DNA of 64,000 bases from Platerodrilus igneus (lineage: Eukaryota; Arthropoda; Insecta; Coleoptera; Lycidae): positions 1,291,001 through 1,355,000 of the forward strand of contig JARFIW010001342.1 in the NCBI GenBank assembly GCA_036346225.1, read 5' to 3'. The translations under genes and the position numbers were made by a program. Shown here piece after piece: positions 21,268 to 33,010 of the stretch; positions within the stretch are counted from its first letter, which is position 1, and every line of letters begins with the position of its first letter. Below the pieces are notes generated by a model. That model worked only from the letters and a program-made list of their open reading frames with translations, had not been told where the DNA came from and did no database searches.

Positions 21268-22336
21268 TTCCGTCTTATTTTTGTAATGAAAATGATGACT
21301 ACTATATGGACAGAACAAAAAGTTAGCTATATAGAACAAAAGAGAAAAACTATATTTACTCTTGTCCATACAGTAAAAACCTCGATTTTGGGAGAACCGG
21401 TGGCGATGGGAGACTTATAATGCAGAACTATGTTTTTAAACTTAGAACAGTTCAGAACAAAAAGTTAGCCATTGGAACAGAAGAGGAAGGCAGGCTATGT
21501 TTACTCCTGTCGATATAGTAAAAATATCGATTTTTGGAAGAACCTCTGGTGATAGGAGATTCATACTGCAGAACTATGTTTTCTAGGCTTAGAACAGCTC
21601 AGAACAAAAAGTATTCCATTGGGGCAAGAAGGGAAAGGTATGTTTACTCTTGGTCTGGCAGTCTTGTTTGTCCAAAAAAAATTTTTCCGTTTTTTTTTTG
21701 AAGAATCGTTTCGATACGGAATTGTCCTTTTGACAAAGTTTGGAACAACTAGAACAATCTTAATCGAGGGTCAAAATTTTGATTTTTGAAAAATGGGATG
21801 CCGGCAAAAAATGCTTATCCCCGTTTTTTTAAAGAATCGTTTAGATACGGAATTGTCCTTTTAGAACAATGTTTGGAACAACTAGAACAATCTTAATCGA
21901 GGGCCAAAATTTCAAGATTTGAAAAATGGGGTGCCAGGAAAAAATGTTTTTTCCCGTTTTTTGAAAAATCAAATAAATAGGGAATTGTCCTTTTGGAAAA
22001 ATGTTTGGAACAACTAGAACAATCTTAATCGAGGTCCAAAATTTTGATTTTTGAAAATGGGGTTCCAGCAAAAAAATGTTTTTTGCCGTTTTTTTGAAGA
22101 ATCGTTTAGATACGGAATTATCCTTTTGGAAAAATGTTTGGAGCAACTAGAACAATGTTAAGTGATGGCCAAAACTGCAATTTTAGATAAATGGGGTGCC
22201 AGTGACAAAATGGTTTTTTCCAAATTTTCGAGAATAAAATAATGTCGAATTGAAACAATGCGGTACAAGATTAAAACAATCTGGAACAACTTTAAAAATC
22301 AAGATTTTTAAAAAAATGGGGTGCTAACTTCACACA
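21268..22336 (-). repeat. right arm: inner (2 units) then outer (about 4-5 units) arrays
   Basis: Inverted relative to the left arm. Inner units are marked by tgcagaactatgttt near 21421 and 21568; outer units by ctagaacaatcttaatcgagg near 21747, 21882 and 22014. A 101-codon minus-strand ORF at 21841-22146 is open only because it lies in the repeat and is not a gene. Confidence 0.85.
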
Positions 22337-24035
22337 CACTATTTCTGGCCTGATTTTATAGATTCTAACAGAACTCTCCAGGAAATTTTCGATTTGCTTC
22401 CCCGAAAGCCGTCTTGGAACTGGGATAAAGGGTCGAAGTCTTTCTACTTGCATAATTGTAGTAAAAAAGCTCTTCCTAATCAGTTACACGACTTCCTTTA
22501 CCTTCATCAGTCCTGAAGTCTCAATAGCTGGATTTGTTGACTACTTGGGAAGATGTTTTAGAATTTAAGACGTTTCTACGGGTTTCCTTCCTGATTTAGT
22601 ACAATAATTGCACGTTTTGTCCCAAAAATTTCCAGATGATATCAACATGGAAGTGATAATTACAAATTATAGACAATAATAAAATAATCAGTAAGTGACA
22701 CGCTGATAACAATAGATTTTCCTAGAAATTCGCGCACCTATTTAGAAGGTGAACAACCTGGCAGTGGGGCACTGATGAAGTGGATGGCATGACGTAAATG
22801 CCAAGCGCTAAATTCGTCATTTCGATATACTTAGCTTAGGCTTAGAGACTTACTAAACTGTAACAAAGCAATAAATAACAAATTGGCAACGCCGTTTTTA
22901 TGTATTTTTATTTGGGTGGCTATTTTGGAAACACTTAAGAATAATCAGAAGCTGAAGGCAAAAATGTGGCAATATTGTTTTTAAAAAATCCTTTAATACC
23001 AAGAACGAAGGAACGAAATAACAAGTATATTTACATATTTATATACATTTAAAAGATTAGGTTTAATCAGGCTATTAATGGGGACCTTGAGAGCGATAAA
23101 AATTTCTTGCTGATAATGTGTGTGAGTGTGTAATACCATTTATTGTAATAGGACAGGTCGACGACCGAAGCAGGTTGACCTCAAAAATTGAGGTCGCAAC
23201 ATTTTTATAATAAGAGTAACATTAAAACAACACAACAAACTGGTGACATACATTTAGAACACTGAACCGAACGAACTATTCGGGACTTGAGTTTTTTCGC
23301 TCAAGTGATAAGCGCTGATCTGCAACTGTGGCAATTTAGATAGCGCTAACTTTGTTCTGTATAATACCAGCGAATAAAATTATTACAACATATCTAAGAA
23401 CCATTTTTAAGTTGGCAACATGTAATATTTAAAAACCGAGTCTTCTTGTACAGTTTTGTAAAACCTAAACCACATTTTTATAGATCATATCCATAATTTG
23501 TTCCGATGACTAAGCATTAGTAATCCGGGCCTAAATTGCATCCACAAAAATTTATACCACAGTTTTGAAAAAGGACAAAATTGCCCAACGACTTTTCTAA
23601 TACATGTTTACAAATATTTTTGATTGTACTCGAAAAGTGGCACTACCTGTAAACTCCTGTATTTCAGTTATCGATGCCCCCCTCAATTTCTAGACTGATT
23701 ATACTTGGGCTGCTTAGTTTTTGCTGGAATTTTGCAAAAAAAAAACTTTGAGTTGCTGTTAAAAATCGATTGAATTAGAGGGACGAATGCCATTTGTTCA
23801 CCCGAATAAAATAGTGATAGTCTAAATCACATCTATGGAATCGTAATTATCTGATTGCCACTTTTTGTAATTTGGGATTTATATTCCAAAGAAACAGGGT
23901 CAATTTTGCACCTTGTAAGAAGTGGTGCCAGTATGCCAGTGGTATTTTCTTAAACCAGTAGTACTACCTATCGACGCAAGTACGAGGGTCATTTTTAAAC
24001 TAATAACCGTTATGGTTTAAAAGTAAACACAACAC
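22337..24035. other. no gene recognised
   Basis: About 1.7 kb without a supported coding region or named repeat. A string caacaaactggtgacatac near 23237 weakly recalls an LTR end plus primer site, but there is no supporting LTR. Confidence 0.4.
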
Positions 24036-25339
24036 ATCATCATGATCATTAGGTTTTCAGTCCTGCAACTGGTTAGACGCGTACCCTCATTGTTTCCTAT
24101 TCTGAACTAACATCCTAGCTGCTAGCGCTTTTCTGTCTGCTTGTCCTACTGCCCGTATTTCATAGGCATACTGTGCTGTGATCTACACATATGCTTTTAG
24201 AATTTTCTTCTTGTTTCTATGTTGTCTTTGATCATACTCGTTGTTCTTTCTTGATAGATGCACTTCGGTCTATAGTTTTACAATTATATACCCTACTTCT
24301 CCAACATTCAGTGGTTGTGAAGGAGGGTAAGCAACCTGTGACTGTCAGCTTTTAAGACTGCTCGTATTTCGTAGGCATATTGTCTGTGCTGTGCTCCACA
24401 CATACGCTTTCAACAACCTTTTGTTCTATGTTTGTTGTCTTTCATCATAGGCGCCGTTCTTTCTTGTTAGATGCAGTTCGGTCCCCTTCTATTGTTTTAC
24501 AATTATATACCCTATTTCTCCGACTTTCAGTGGTTGCAAAGGGGGGTAAGCAGCCTGTGGCTGCCAAGTTCCCACAGCACTTGAACACTTACCGATTTAA
24601 TATTTTTTCCAATATATCTTTTCGCAGTCAACATTAGTTGCAGATATTTCACAACCAACACCTGTAGTTGTTTATAATAATCATCAGATGTATCTCGCTA
24701 ATTTTTTCGTCACTAGGTTTTCCGTCTCAGAACTGGTTGGACACGAACCTCCACTTATTTATATTCTGAGCTAGTCCACACAGTTCCCTGCAATTACCGC
24801 ACAGCCTATTTACAGCTCGGTTCTCCTTCTATTTTTTCTAATTATATGCCCTATTTCACTGAGATTCAGTGGTATGTGAAGGGGGCGGCTCCGTGGCGTA
24901 GTTGGTATGCGTGTGACTACTACCCCCAAGGTCCCGGGTTCGAATCTATACAGGGTCCGCTTTAAAAATGTTAGGCGAGCATTTTTCACAAAAATACGCC
25001 CTCGTTAGGATGAGAGATAAAATGGAGGTCCCGTGTGTGTGTTATCGCGCACGTTAAAGAACCCTACCTTGCTTGGAACAGCAAGGGTTCCGCAAAATTC
25101 AAAATTTCCAGGTAAAAAACTCATTTCCTGGCCAATGTAGTACCTTCGAGTAGAGCATTGAAAAATCACATGTAGGGTATGTGATGGGGGTTAACCAGCC
25201 TGTGGCTACCAAGATCCCCAACACTTAGACGAATTAATAGCTTTCCAGTAAATTCCTTCACGCAATTAACATTATTCGAGAATATTGCCCAACCAATATT
25301 TGTAGTTGATTATAATAATCATCATGTTTAAGTACAGTT
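24036..25339 (-). repeat. tandem composites of RTE 3' ends
   Basis: Three consecutive partial copies of the RTE 3' region (minus strand), at about 24045-24356, 24357-24692 and 24693-25330. Each retains bits of the RTE C-terminus (the complement of the SNQSQD region near 24065 and 24740) and jumps at the same internal point to a linker containing tataccctatttctc and ttcagtggttg. This is followed by a module taagcagcctgtggctgcc... that ends in ataatcatcat. The shared junction shows that they descend from one internally deleted derivative. ATAATCATCAT-type ends match the RTE tail at 25325. Confidence 0.65.
24886..25175 (+). mobile_element. tRNA-derived SINE, copy B
   Basis: Full-length head (cggctccgtggcgtagttgg), B box GGTTCGAATCT, and the same body as copy A. 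Flanked by a 15-bp duplication, ggtatgtgaaggggg (24871-24885) and ggtatgtgatggggg (25176-25190), one mismatch. It interrupts the third RTE composite. Confidence 0.92.
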
Positions 25340-25357
25340 ATTTTTTTTGTCATTAGT

Positions 25358-26036
25358 TTATACATCTTGGGACTGGTTGGATGCGTACCTCCATTGATTT
25401 CTATACTGAGCTAGCCTACATATTTCCCCAAAATTCCTACAGCCTACATCTTTCACTATATGTGTGCAATAGTCTAACCTAGGTCTACCTTTACTTCTCT
25501 TTTTTCCTATCTCAGCTTCTAATATATTCCGCACTATTCCCTCATGCCGTAATATGTGGTTTATCATCCTATCTTTCCTATTTTTTTACCGTTTTCCATA
25601 TATTTCTTTCTTCCCCTACCGTTTCTAGTACCTCTTTGTTCTTAACGTTGTCTGTCCATGATATCTTCATCATACGTCTGTGGCACGATATTTCAAAAGC
25701 TTCTACCTTTTTCTTGTCCGCTTTTCCTACTTCCAGGCTTCACAGCCATACAGTGCTGTGCTCCACACACATGTTTTAAGCAATCTTTTCCTTGTTTCTA
25801 GGTTTGTTGTCTTTGAACACTGTAGTTGCTTTTTTTTTGTTAAATGTAGCACGACCTTGTGTTAATCTTTGTTTTATATCTTTTGCACTTTTTCTATCTT
25901 GCGCTATTTGGTTTCCTAGGTAACAGAAATCCTTAACGTCTTGTAAGTCCTTGATACTTATTTGTATTCTTGTTTTCGATTTATTTTCCCCTCTTTTGCA
26001 TACTATTACTTTAGTTTTATTTTTATTAATTTTCAT
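25358..26036 (-). pseudogene. C-terminal domains of RTE-like ORF2
   Basis: 26036-25776 encodes the region after the RT palm: KINKNKTKVIVCKRG, then QDVKDFCYLGNQIAQD, the conserved FxYLGxxI motif of RTE-like RTs. 25567-25358 encodes the terminal domain INHILRHEGIVRNILEAEI, then RSKGRPRLDY and a tryptophan-containing end before SNQSQD. The segment between them (25775-25568) is out of frame. In intact elements this tail is thought to bind nucleic acid. Confidence 0.75.
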
Positions 26037-26089
26037 ACCGTATCTCTCTGTTAGAACTGTTTCTATTTCATTAAGAGCAGCTTCTAACT

Positions 26090-26865
26090 CTTCCTAGCTA
26101 GATGCTAATACCGCTATATCATCTGCAAATCTAAGCATATCAATTTTTTGTCCCTGCATAGTAATTCCAAATGTCTTCCTGCATTTGACAGTATTCACTG
26201 CCTCTTCAATGTACAAGTTAAAAATTAATGGGGATGGGGCACATCCCTGTCTCACACCTTCTAATGATTACTTCTCTACGTTCCTGCTCTAATTATATTA
26301 CTGTTGTTTGCTCTTTGTATAAGCTATGTACTATTAGTCCATCCCTATAACTCATTCCAATCTTTTTGAGTATTTTAAACATTTTTTCCATTTTACATTG
26401 TCGAATGCTTTTTCAAGATCTACAAACCCTATATACACGCCCTGCCTCTTTTTCTATTGTTTTCTGCATCACTCCCAAAGTTAAAATAGCATCCCGTGTT
26501 CCCCTGTTTCGCCTAAACCCAAATTGATCTTCTCCTAGTATTTCTTCAGCTCGTTTTTCCATTCGTCTTTGTACAATTCTAGTTAATATTTTTGACACGT
26601 GTGCTGTGAAAGTTATTGTTCGAAAATTTTCACATCTATCTCCGACTCTCTTTTTTAGTGTAGTTACCATGATGTTGCGTTTGAAATCTTTTGGTATCTT
26701 GCCTGTCTCATACATATAGCTTACAAGTTGGAAAAGGCGTTCTGTTACTATTTGTCCAGCGGCTTTTAGAGTTTCTGCTTGCACTTTATCTTTACCCGGT
26801 GCCTTGCCATTTTGCAGACCCTTTAATGCTAATTCAAACTCATCTCTAAGTATGGGATATCCCAA
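26090..26865 (-). pseudogene. reverse transcriptase domain of RTE-like ORF2
   Basis: 26865-26413 is open: ALKGLQNGKAPGKDKV, LVSYMYETGKIPKDF, RCENFRTITFTAHVSKIL and EDQFGFRRNRGTRDAI, the N-terminal RT motifs. After a frame break near 26420-26410 the palm continues with EGVRQGCAPSPLIFNLYIEE and the catalytic box FADD at 26129-26118 (RFADDIAVLASS). The catalytic residues are therefore still present although the frame is interrupted. Homologous to the truncated RT at 6929-7340. Confidence 0.8.
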
Positions 26866-27125
26866 GTCATCATTTTCAATGTCTGATTCCTGTTCTAATG
26901 CTGTTAGTTCCTCACCTGCGTATAAATTCCCTAAATATTCTTGCTATCTACCCACTTTCTCTACATTTTCTATAATGGCGTTTCCTCCCGCGTCCTTTAT
27001 ATTTTTGCTATACGATTTTGTATCCCCAAAATTGATGCGAATTAGTTAACACGCTTCGTCTGTCTTTCCAATTTCCATCTCTCCACCTTTTTGCAGTTTT
27101 CATCAATCCATTGTTCCTTAGCTTT

Positions 27126-28231
27126 CTAGCAATTGCGAATAATTTCCCATTTTATGGCTTTGTATCTCTGTTTTCCTCTTCCGTCTGATCTATTTTTGTG
27201 TTTTCGTCTTTCTTCTATTAGATTCAGGATATTCTTTGTTATCCATGGTTTCTTATTTTCTTTTTGTGTATACCCCAGGATATCTCTGGCCGCCATGTCT
27301 AGGCTGGATTTAATGTTATTCCATTCTGTTTCTACTTCCTTAGTATCAGATATTTTCTCGATGTCTTTCAACAATTGATTTGACTTTTTTCAAATCTTTC
27401 TTGAATATCTTTATCTTTTAGTTTCTCAAAGTCAAATTGCCTTTTTCCGTTTCTTTTTTCAAAGTTTTAAATTTAAGTGCGACCTTCATAATTACGATGT
27501 TGTGGTCAGTGTCTACATCTGCTTCTGAGTACCTTTTACAGTCTTTTGCTTGATTTCTAAACCGTTGTCTAACAAGAATGTAATCTATTTGATATCTTCC
27601 TATATCTCCTGGCACACGTATATCGCCTTCTAACATGATGTTGAAATAATGTGTTTGTGATGATTAAATTGTTCTTGTCGCAAAATTCTACCAACCTATT
27701 TCCCCTGTCGTTTCTCGTGCCTAAACCAAATAAACCTACTACCGCTCCTTTCCTACCCTTACCTACCACTGCATCCAAATTCCCCGTAATCATTAAACTT
27801 TCATGTCCTTTTACGTATCTTAATATGTCTTCGATATTTTTGTAGATCGCTTCTACCTCTTTGTCACTGTAGTTAGAGATGGGCATGTATACTTGTATTA
27901 TTACTGTGTTTACCGGTTTAGATTCTAATCTAACCATGAGTACTCTTTCGTATTTTTGTAAGGAATTTTCTACACAGTATCCTATCTCTTTTCGCATAAC
28001 TATCCCCACACCGGAATTTTCTTCCTTTGCTCCTGTATGAATTACCCTAAAGTCTCCACTCCAAAAATTCCCCGCCTCTGGCCACCGAACTTCGCTGATT
28101 CCTACTATGTCTAGTGCTAACCTACTCATTTTAATTTTCAGATTCTCTAGCTTACCTACTTGCCCATTGGATAGAAAACAGCATACAAACTTCGCATCAA
28201 ATTGAAGGTGTGCGAACAACCGCATGCTCAT
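27126..28231 (-). pseudogene. endonuclease and linker of RTE-like ORF2
   Basis: 28231-27569 carries the AP-endonuclease domain: SRLALDIVGISEVRWPEAG, GVGIVMRKEIG, TVIIQVYMPISN, an RNDRGNRLVEFCDKNNL helix, and a shift near 27620 into GDIGRYQIDYILVRQRF and DTDHNIVIMK (the conserved D-H pair). The GDFN motif reads GNLD, so the catalytic Asp is Asn, as in the copy at 5.9 kb. The linker (27374-27126) reads MAARDILGYTQKENKKPWIT. The upstream start is lost in broken sequence (28240-28400). Confidence 0.8.
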
Positions 28232-28689
28232 CTTTCAACAACCTTCTAGCATCCCACGCTCCAACTCGCAAAATGTTCCCGACTCTTGTTTTGAACTTTC
28301 CGATCGCATCCTACGAAGTAGGGAGATCTGAATGGGGGACTATTTTAACTCTAAAATCTTTTACCCCAGAGAATGCCATCCTGTTTATTACAATTTAAGT
28401 ACGCTGTGTACTTGGGAGAAAATGTGGTGGTTTTGCGTTGCCTTCCACATCACGGTAGCGTGTCTTAGACTGCCATACCGACCCCTATGGTCTCTGCCAA
28501 TCTAAGTACCGAAAGATCCGTTGCCCTCTTTTGGGAACCTGTCTTAGTCTGGTTCATCACTAACGACCCTACTACTTTGGTTGAACCTGTTGTTTGGCTC
28601 TTTAGTACATTAGAACACGTAAGCCATTTCACCTGTTCTAGTAATCTAGAGATTCGGCAAGGTGCAAGTCCATTCGAAATGGAAACATA

Positions 28690-29045
28690 ACACAACTAAC
28701 ATTTTTTCAAAAATTTTATTTCTATAATAACCAACATCCTTTCTATATTTTTTGACTTCTTCCCCTTTACGCGCGAGGCATTTTTCTGAACGGGAGATGA
28801 TTTCCTCGTCATAGAAGTCGATCGTCATGTCAGTCGTTTTAGCCAACAGATCGGGAAACACATCAAAAATTCACGTCGATAATGAAGCCAAATCAACGGC
28901 TGCTTTCAGTTCGTCCGTGATTATGGTTGGGCGCCCAAAACGTTCCTCATCATAGATGTTTGTTCTTCCACCATTAAATAAACGCCACCATTTTCACACA
29001 TTCCCTTCATTCATTACACCTTTCCCAAATACACGGAACTGACTG
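28690..29045 (-). pseudogene. mariner-type transposase, internally deleted
   Basis: Minus strand. 29040-28862 encodes an N-terminal piece: VFGKGVMNEGNV, a stop where an arginine is expected, then KWWRLFNGGRTN and DEERFGRPTIITDEL, the mariner helix-turn-helix and GRP hinge. It passes directly into C-terminal sequence: FPDLLAKTTDMTIDFYDEEI, then EKCLARKGEEVKKYRK, the end of mariner proteins. The whole catalytic domain (about 230 residues in mariners) is missing. I found no terminal inverted repeats. It sits between the RTE copy and the R1-like element. Confidence 0.68.
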
Positions 29046-29154
29046 ACCTGCTACAAATAGTTTTCAGAAAACGACACGAAGACCTTGACACTGACAAGAT
29101 CTACAGACATCACGTGATGGCGCTTGAATGGAACACGTTTGACTACACCAAAGA

Positions 29155-32100
29155 ATGGCCAGAGTGCAGAATCCACATCTACTCACCGTAACGGCTACCA
29201 GAAACATCCGTATAGGCCAAATAAACGGCATGCGCCGAGCAATCGTGATGAATAAGTTAAGGCAGCTAGCTGAAATCCTAAAACTAAACGCACTGTTCAT
29301 ACAGGAGCCATATTTGGTACTCGAGAAGATTCTGTCCATGCCACTATGCGCAAGACGAATACATATCAAAACCAACGCCCAAATAGTTGCCGTAGTTTTT
29401 GACGCAACACTTGACATCACGACAATACAACGTTTTACTAGGGATCACTGCGTCTGCCTGGAGATGTCTAACAAGTCAATTGGGAGATGGATCCTTGCGA
29501 CGAGTTATTTTCAGTTTCGACTCGGCCCACAACAATACCTGGACAATATACAAAACATCAAACAAACATACAACGACAAGCCCATTGTGGTCATGGCGGA
29601 CGTGAACGGAAAGTCCTCTCTTTGGTATAGCCGGCTCACGGATGAACGTGGCGCAATAGTTGAAGACCTGATAAACGAATTACAACTCGAAACGATAAAC
29701 CAACCCAACAACCCACCGACATACAACAACAGATCAGATAAACATCGACGAAACGCTGACAAACGGAGAGGCCTGCGAATACGTTCAAAACTGGAAAGTA
29801 CATAAAAATCAGACAGTGAGCGATCACAACTTTATCGTTTTTAAAATCAATATGACAACCAACCGACCAATTGAAGGACGACAACACATCAAGCAATACA
29901 GCATCAAAAACGCCAACTGGCAAAAACTACTTGACACCTACATACCACCACCAGACATAACACTAGACCAGAACGTACACTAATACGCATAAACACTTAC
30001 AAAACAATCACGGACGCAATGAATAAGACAATACCAGCACTACGCCCGACAACTTACACAAGGACTATCCAATGAACGAAACAATTACATGAGTTAAAAA
30101 GGAAAACAGCAAGGACAAGAAGAAACTAGCAAAAGGCAACAACACCTGCCGAAAGACAATATCATCTAGCAATATATAGACGCACAAAAGACGAATACAA
30201 ATAAGCACTAACTGACATAAACAAAAGACATGGAACAACTATGTAGAAAGATACCTCCAGTCGGACGCCTGAGGTGTGCCGTACAAAGTTGTCAAGGATA
30301 AGATAAGACCGCCAATGACATACTCGACGCTGACCAAACCGGACGGAACAGAAACAATGGACTAGGCAGAAGCTACATCACTACTGCTCTAGACGTTGCT
30401 ACCAGACGACGACAAAAGGACGACTTTGAGGAACAAACTCGTAAAAGACAATAAGTATTAGATCGAAACAACCAAGGTAACCGGCCTTCGAACGGACAAG
30501 AGAAAACTTGCAACCATTCACGGAAGAAGAGGTGAAACACGCTAACCTCGGCCAAGGGCAAGAAAGCACCTGGACCAGACAATATCCCTGCAGAGGTCAT
30601 TGTAGCCCTGCAACGGAAACTACTACCCACAATAGCGGGGTTTTACAGTGAATGCCTGAGGCAGTCCACCTTCTCGAACATCTGGAAACGAGCGATCGTT
30701 GTAATAATCCCGAAAGGAAAGGACAAGGACCCAAAGCAGGCGAACACATACAGGCCTTTTTGCCTACTTAACACCATAGGCAAGACGCATGAGCGACTGC
30801 TTTGCAAACGAACGCAACAATACAGACAAACGACGTGAATACATCCCAGACAATTCGGCTTCACCGAAAATCGATCGACAGAAGACGCCATCAACGAAGC
30901 ACTCAAGATGGTACAAAACACCAACAGACAATACGTCCTGTTTTTAATGGTAAACGTAAAAGGAGCTTTTAACAACCTATGTGGTCATCCCTCTTTGCCC
31001 GACTGGAGACAACGAATTGCCCTACACAGCTAGACAATTCTTACAGGAATTACTGCAGGGGTCGGTACGTAGCATTATAAGGAACACACAACATAACAGA
31101 ATGGATAACAAAGGGATGCCCACTGGACTCAGTGTGCGGACCGATGTTTTGGAACGAACTACTAGAAAAGCTGGACACCATGGGTGAGGTGGCATCGACG
31201 GTTGCATACGCCGACGACACCTTACTATTGGTAAAATGCAAGTCCAAGGCTGAGACTTCAAGCAAGGCTAACTTCACCCTTGCTGAAACACATACATAGT
31301 GTAGAACCAACATGATGAGAGTATTGCTCCGCACAAAACTAGCTATATGATCACGAAAAGAACGTTATTACGAAGCCCGACAATAAAACTATCCAACATA
31401 ACAATAAAACGAATGAAAACCACTAAATATCTAGGACTAACACTGGACGATGAAACTGACTACACGACTCATAACCACAGTATGCGCCCATGCGACGAAA
31501 GTCATGAAGAATATAGCGTATTTGGCGCAAGACACTACAAAATTCCGCTGAACTGTGTAAGGCTTTACATGAACGGTGTGCTGGGGGGGTATGGTCTCAT
31601 GCAAGCGTTTGGAAGCACCGACTCGGCACACTCAAACCCAAACAGAAAACAAAGGCTGCACAAAGAGGACTACTGCTGAGACCCACGAGAGCGTATAGAA
31701 CCACCCCGCATAACGCACTATGCGTCGTGGTTGGGGTGATGCCCTAGACCTACGCCTCAAACAACGCGCAGCAGGATATTTTCTCACACATGACAACAAC
31801 GAATGGTTAGAACTCCTCAACGCGGGCAACCCAATCACAACCAGGACAGAAATTAAAGGCGGCATGCTAGCTGAATGTCAAAGACGATGGGATCAGAGCA
31901 CAACCGGTAGAAGGGTTAATGCACTGATTCCAAACATCAAAGATAGACTAAACACAAAACACCTCACACCAACATAAGGCCTAATACATTACCTGACCGG
32001 CCACGAACCATACCCAACATACAGACAGAACAACATACAGAATGAGACTAAAAGACAGTGACAGGTGCATTTGGGAGAGACAGAGTCACCTGAACATCTA

Positions 32101-32322
32101 GTGTTCAATTGCACAGACTTGCACCACGAACTCAACACACACACGCACACACACACACACACAACACACACACACACGCACACACACACACACAGACTAA
32201 CACTACAAGAAAAAATATTGCAGGAAATGCTATGGAGAGAGGACCTCTTTCCATATCTAAACGCAATCACACAAAAAACCCCGACAGCACTACATAAAAG
32301 ATACTTTTATAGGCGACAATAA
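29155..32322 (+). pseudogene. R1-like non-LTR retrotransposon ORF2 (EN-RT)
   Basis: 29155-29805 is an open endonuclease domain: NGMRRAIVMNKLRQLAEILK, FIQEPYL (catalytic Glu), IVVMADVNGKSSLW (D-x-N) and SRLTDERG. After a shift near 29740 it continues to SDHNFIVFKI at about 29820. The RT follows in several frames from about 30520: KKAPGPDNIPAEVI, NTYRPFCLLNTIGKT, QFGFTENRSTEDAI and AYADDTLLLV (YADD at 31207-31218), then KTTKYLGLTLDDE (about 31400). The C-terminal half holds RPTRAYRTTPHNAL and LTGHEPYPTYR, and an HLVFNC zinc-knuckle-like end (about 32100). A CA microsatellite (32139-32195) lies inside the coding region. Motifs fit the R1 clade, whose members often insert at fixed sites; many shifts make this copy dead. 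Confidence 0.8.
32139..32195. repeat. CA microsatellite inside the R1-like ORF
   Basis: (CA)n with CG interruptions, between sequence coding CTDLHHEL and LTLQEKILQEM; it adds a His-Thr run in frame. Confidence 0.95.
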
Positions 32323-33010
32323 CTCAACCAGAAGATGGATACAAGCGACAACGATGAAAACTTAATCTTTTGGAATTCCAGCAGCATCTGCTTCTGATGG
32401 CGACAGACATCCCACCCCATTCCAAACATCAACCACTAATATGTGGAATGCATGCACCACATATTGGAATCCCAACCCGTCTAATCATAAGAACTAACAG
32501 TAGATTTAAGCTAGGTTAAGAGTAGATTACGTAGTAGAAAAAGTCGTGCATTACTAACACTAAAACTAATTTTAAAATAGCAGTAAGTAGCAATAAGAGG
32601 CAACATAAGAAAACATCCAAACCTTTCCCACTCTTGTAACTGGAAACACACATACACACATTGCTCCTTTCAAAACTTGGATATCCGGTTGCCGACGGCC
32701 CTGGCTGAAGAGGGCAACGAGCGATGTGGTACCTCTCTCGATGTACCGGGACTTCAGGTTACCGATGGTCTCGGTGCAAGGGGAGGAGACAGCGCTGCCC
32801 TACACCCACATAAACCCACCCATTCACATACGCACACCACCCACTCAAACACACACACACCTGTGCGCGCAAACACACAAACACAACCACCGATCCACCA
32901 CTCAAATCATAACACCAATCAAAAACCACAAATCTAACAATACTTCCTAGGGGTGTCCGGGAGTGCATCACGGTTTCCAGCTGCAGACAGCTGCGGTGCA
33001 CAAATGGGCA

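Larger units (their letters stand above)
19094..22336. mobile_element. foldback-type element, 3.2 kb, arms of tandem repeats
   Basis: The two sides are inverted copies of each other: the left end tgtgtgaagttagcaaccc (19094) matches the right end ggtgctaacttcacaca (to 22336), and the inner edges near 20905 and 21268 also match. Each arm holds an outer array (about 120-bp units) and an inner array (about 142-bp units) in mirror order. A loop of about 360 bp separates them. The left arm is longer (more inner units, plus an inserted SINE). Long inverted arms composed of direct repeats around a unique loop are the architecture of foldback elements. No transposase ORF is present and I could not see a clear target-site duplication. 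Confidence 0.75.
25340..28660 (-). mobile_element. RTE-type non-LTR retrotransposon, near full length, broken
   Basis: Read on the minus strand: leader (28660-28240), endonuclease (28231-27569), end of the EN domain (27636-27418), linker (27374-27126), reverse transcriptase (26865-26090), C-terminal domain (26036-25776) and a final domain with an HxxGRPRLxY motif (25567-25358). It ends close to AT-rich sequence and an ATGATGATTATTATAA tail near 25325. Same family as 5764-7340. About 3.3 kb and multiple frameshifts. Confidence 0.85.
29155..33010 (+). mobile_element. R1-like retrotransposon, approximate extent
   Basis: Covers the ORF2 remnant and a 3' region (32323-33010) of structured, GC-richer sequence (ggttgccgacggccctggctg... 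and related blocks at 32690-32780, 32940-33000). The 3' end is not certain: no poly(A) or clear target duplication was seen. The 5' end lies between the mariner remnant and the EN start. Confidence 0.55.

Noticed and set aside
21841..22146. 101-codon ORF on the minus strand
   Set aside because: Lies wholly in the outer repeat of the foldback; its FFQKDNSVSKRFFKKT-like repeats follow the repeat unit.
23230..23260. LTR end with primer site (aactggtgacatac)
   Set aside because: Match to known primer sites is weak and no LTR or gag flanks it.
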